NCBI GenBank assembly: GCA_902525995.1
Contig: CABZJG010000118.1
Location: 1 to 5,842 of the forward strand
Direction: 5' to 3'
Origin: Paracoccaceae bacterium
GTDB lineage: Bacteria; Pseudomonadota; Alphaproteobacteria; Rhodobacterales; Rhodobacteraceae
Length of the DNA: 5,842 nucleotides
A model generated the notes under the pieces. That model saw only the letters and a list, made by a program, of their open reading frames with translations. It did no database searches and was not told where the DNA came from. Positions 5,051-5,842 of the stretch are shown here, in pieces; the stretch's first letter is position 1; each line of letters starts with the position of its first letter. The position numbers and the translations under genes are program-made.

Positions 5051-5842
5051 TTTTAGCGCATGAGCAAAGCCCGCTAAATCACGCTGTGTCCCAAAGGGAT
5101 AAAACCAGCGTTTCGATGGTCGATGCGGCTTTGCTGCACGATGAAGCAATGCTGGCCTTTCAGCCCATTGTCACAAGTTCAAAACCTCATACCATTGTTT
5201 TTTACGAAGGCTTGATCCGCATTCCCGACCCAACCGGGCGCATAATTCCCGCTGGCGAATTTGTCCACAAGGTCGAAGAGCTTGAAACCGGCCGGCTTAT
5301 CGATTGCAAAGCTCTGGAAATTGGACTTCGAACGCTGGCACGCCAGCCGCAATTACACCTGTCCATAAATATGTCAGCGCGCTCTATTGGCTATAGTCGC
5401 TGGTTGGAAATTCTTGGTAAAGCGCTGCACTATGATTCGACCCTTGGCAGCCGGCTTATTTTGGAAATCACCAAAAGTTCGGCCATGCTTGTGCCCGAGT
5501 TGGTGATGAATTTCATGCAAGATATGAACCAGCGGGGCATTCGCTTTGCGCTGGATGATTTTGGTTCGGGGGCAACCTCCTTTCGCTATTTGCGTGATTT
5601 TCAATTCGATATTCTCAAAATTGATGGCCAATTCATGCGCGACATAGAAACCAACGCCGACAATCAGTTATTGGTCCAAGCTCTTATTTCTATTGCAGAA
5701 CATTTTGATATGTTTGCAATTGCAGAAGCTGTTGAAACCGCTCGGTCCAGTGCGTGGCTGTGCAGCACGGGGATAGATTGCCAACAGGGATATTTTTTCG
5801 GGGTTCCGACTGTTCATCCGCCTTGGGCGCAGAAACCAAATC
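5026..5842 (+). CDS. Stand-alone EAL-domain protein, probable c-di-GMP phosphodiesterase (C-terminus beyond right edge)
   Basis: The gene is open for 272 codons to the window edge. After a short N-terminus of about 40 residues with no signal peptide, membrane segment, GGDEF, PAS or REC domain, the rest is one EAL domain, which cleaves cyclic di-GMP to linear pGpG. Active-site landmarks are FYEGLIR (Glu61), SINMSARS (Asn115), LILEIT (Glu147), ALDDFGSG (Asp177, Asp178), ILKIDG (Lys198), IAEAVET (Glu234) and CQQGYFFG (Gln254). From Asn115 onward their spacing agrees with that recalled for RocR of Pseudomonas aeruginosa. One departure stands out: residue 150, normally Glu in EITES, is Lys, and loop 6 reads DDFGSGATS in place of DDFGTGYSS. 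The domain is nearly complete, ending in the GVPTVHPPW region. It is a cytoplasmic protein probably affecting motility or surface attachment. Activity is likely but not assured. Confidence 0.9.
   Translation, partial: MKIRNQIDVLAHEQSPLNHAVSQRDKTSVSMVDAALLHDEAMLAFQPIVTSSKPHTIVFYEGLIRIPDPTGRIIPAGEFVHKVEELETGRLIDCKALEIGLRTLARQPQLHLSINMSARSIGYSRWLEILGKALHYDSTLGSRLILEITKSSAMLVPELVMNFMQDMNQRGIRFALDDFGSGATSFRYLRDFQFDILKIDGQFMRDIETNADNQLLVQALISIAEHFDMFAIAEAVETARSSAWLCSTGIDCQQGYFFGVPTVHPPWAQKPN

Noticed and set aside
5374..5631. 85-codon minus-strand ORF
   Set aside because: Antisense to the EAL domain, where conserved catalytic motifs prove the plus-strand frame.

Overview
The window reads as ordinary chromosome of an alphaproteobacterium, most likely a marine roseobacter-group member of the Rhodobacterales. 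This is inferred from protein character (a cysteine-free 206-residue S4, a hisC-tyrA pair, a roseobacter-type stand-alone EAL protein) and from a base composition that looks balanced by eye. No mobile element, CRISPR array, tRNA, rRNA or integration site was found.

Layout, left to right. Positions 1-1155 hold a two-gene unit on the minus strand: a class I SAM-dependent methyltransferase followed after 27 bases by a PaaI-type hotdog thioesterase that runs off the left edge. A 218-base gap (1156-1373) holds weak hairpins after tyrA and a possible promoter for the methyltransferase. Positions 1374-3379 hold hisC and tyrA on the minus strand, overlapping by ATGA. A strong intrinsic terminator at 3438-3476 separates them from rpsD (3498-4118, minus). 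rpsD has a good sigma70-type promoter and a leader of about 110 nt that can fold into three consecutive hairpins, two of them capped by GCAA tetraloops. Next is tag (4378-4944, minus), a DNA-3-methyladenine glycosylase I. An 81-base divergent gap separates it from a plus-strand EAL-domain gene (5026 to the right edge).

Functionally these are independent housekeeping units: aromatic amino acid and histidine synthesis, ribosome assembly, alkylation repair, c-di-GMP turnover, and a methyltransferase/thioesterase pair of unknown substrate. I see no new defence, mobile or biosynthetic system. The two points most worth a second look are the structured rpsD leader and a charge-reversing Glu-to-Lys change next to a catalytic Glu in an otherwise intact EAL active site.
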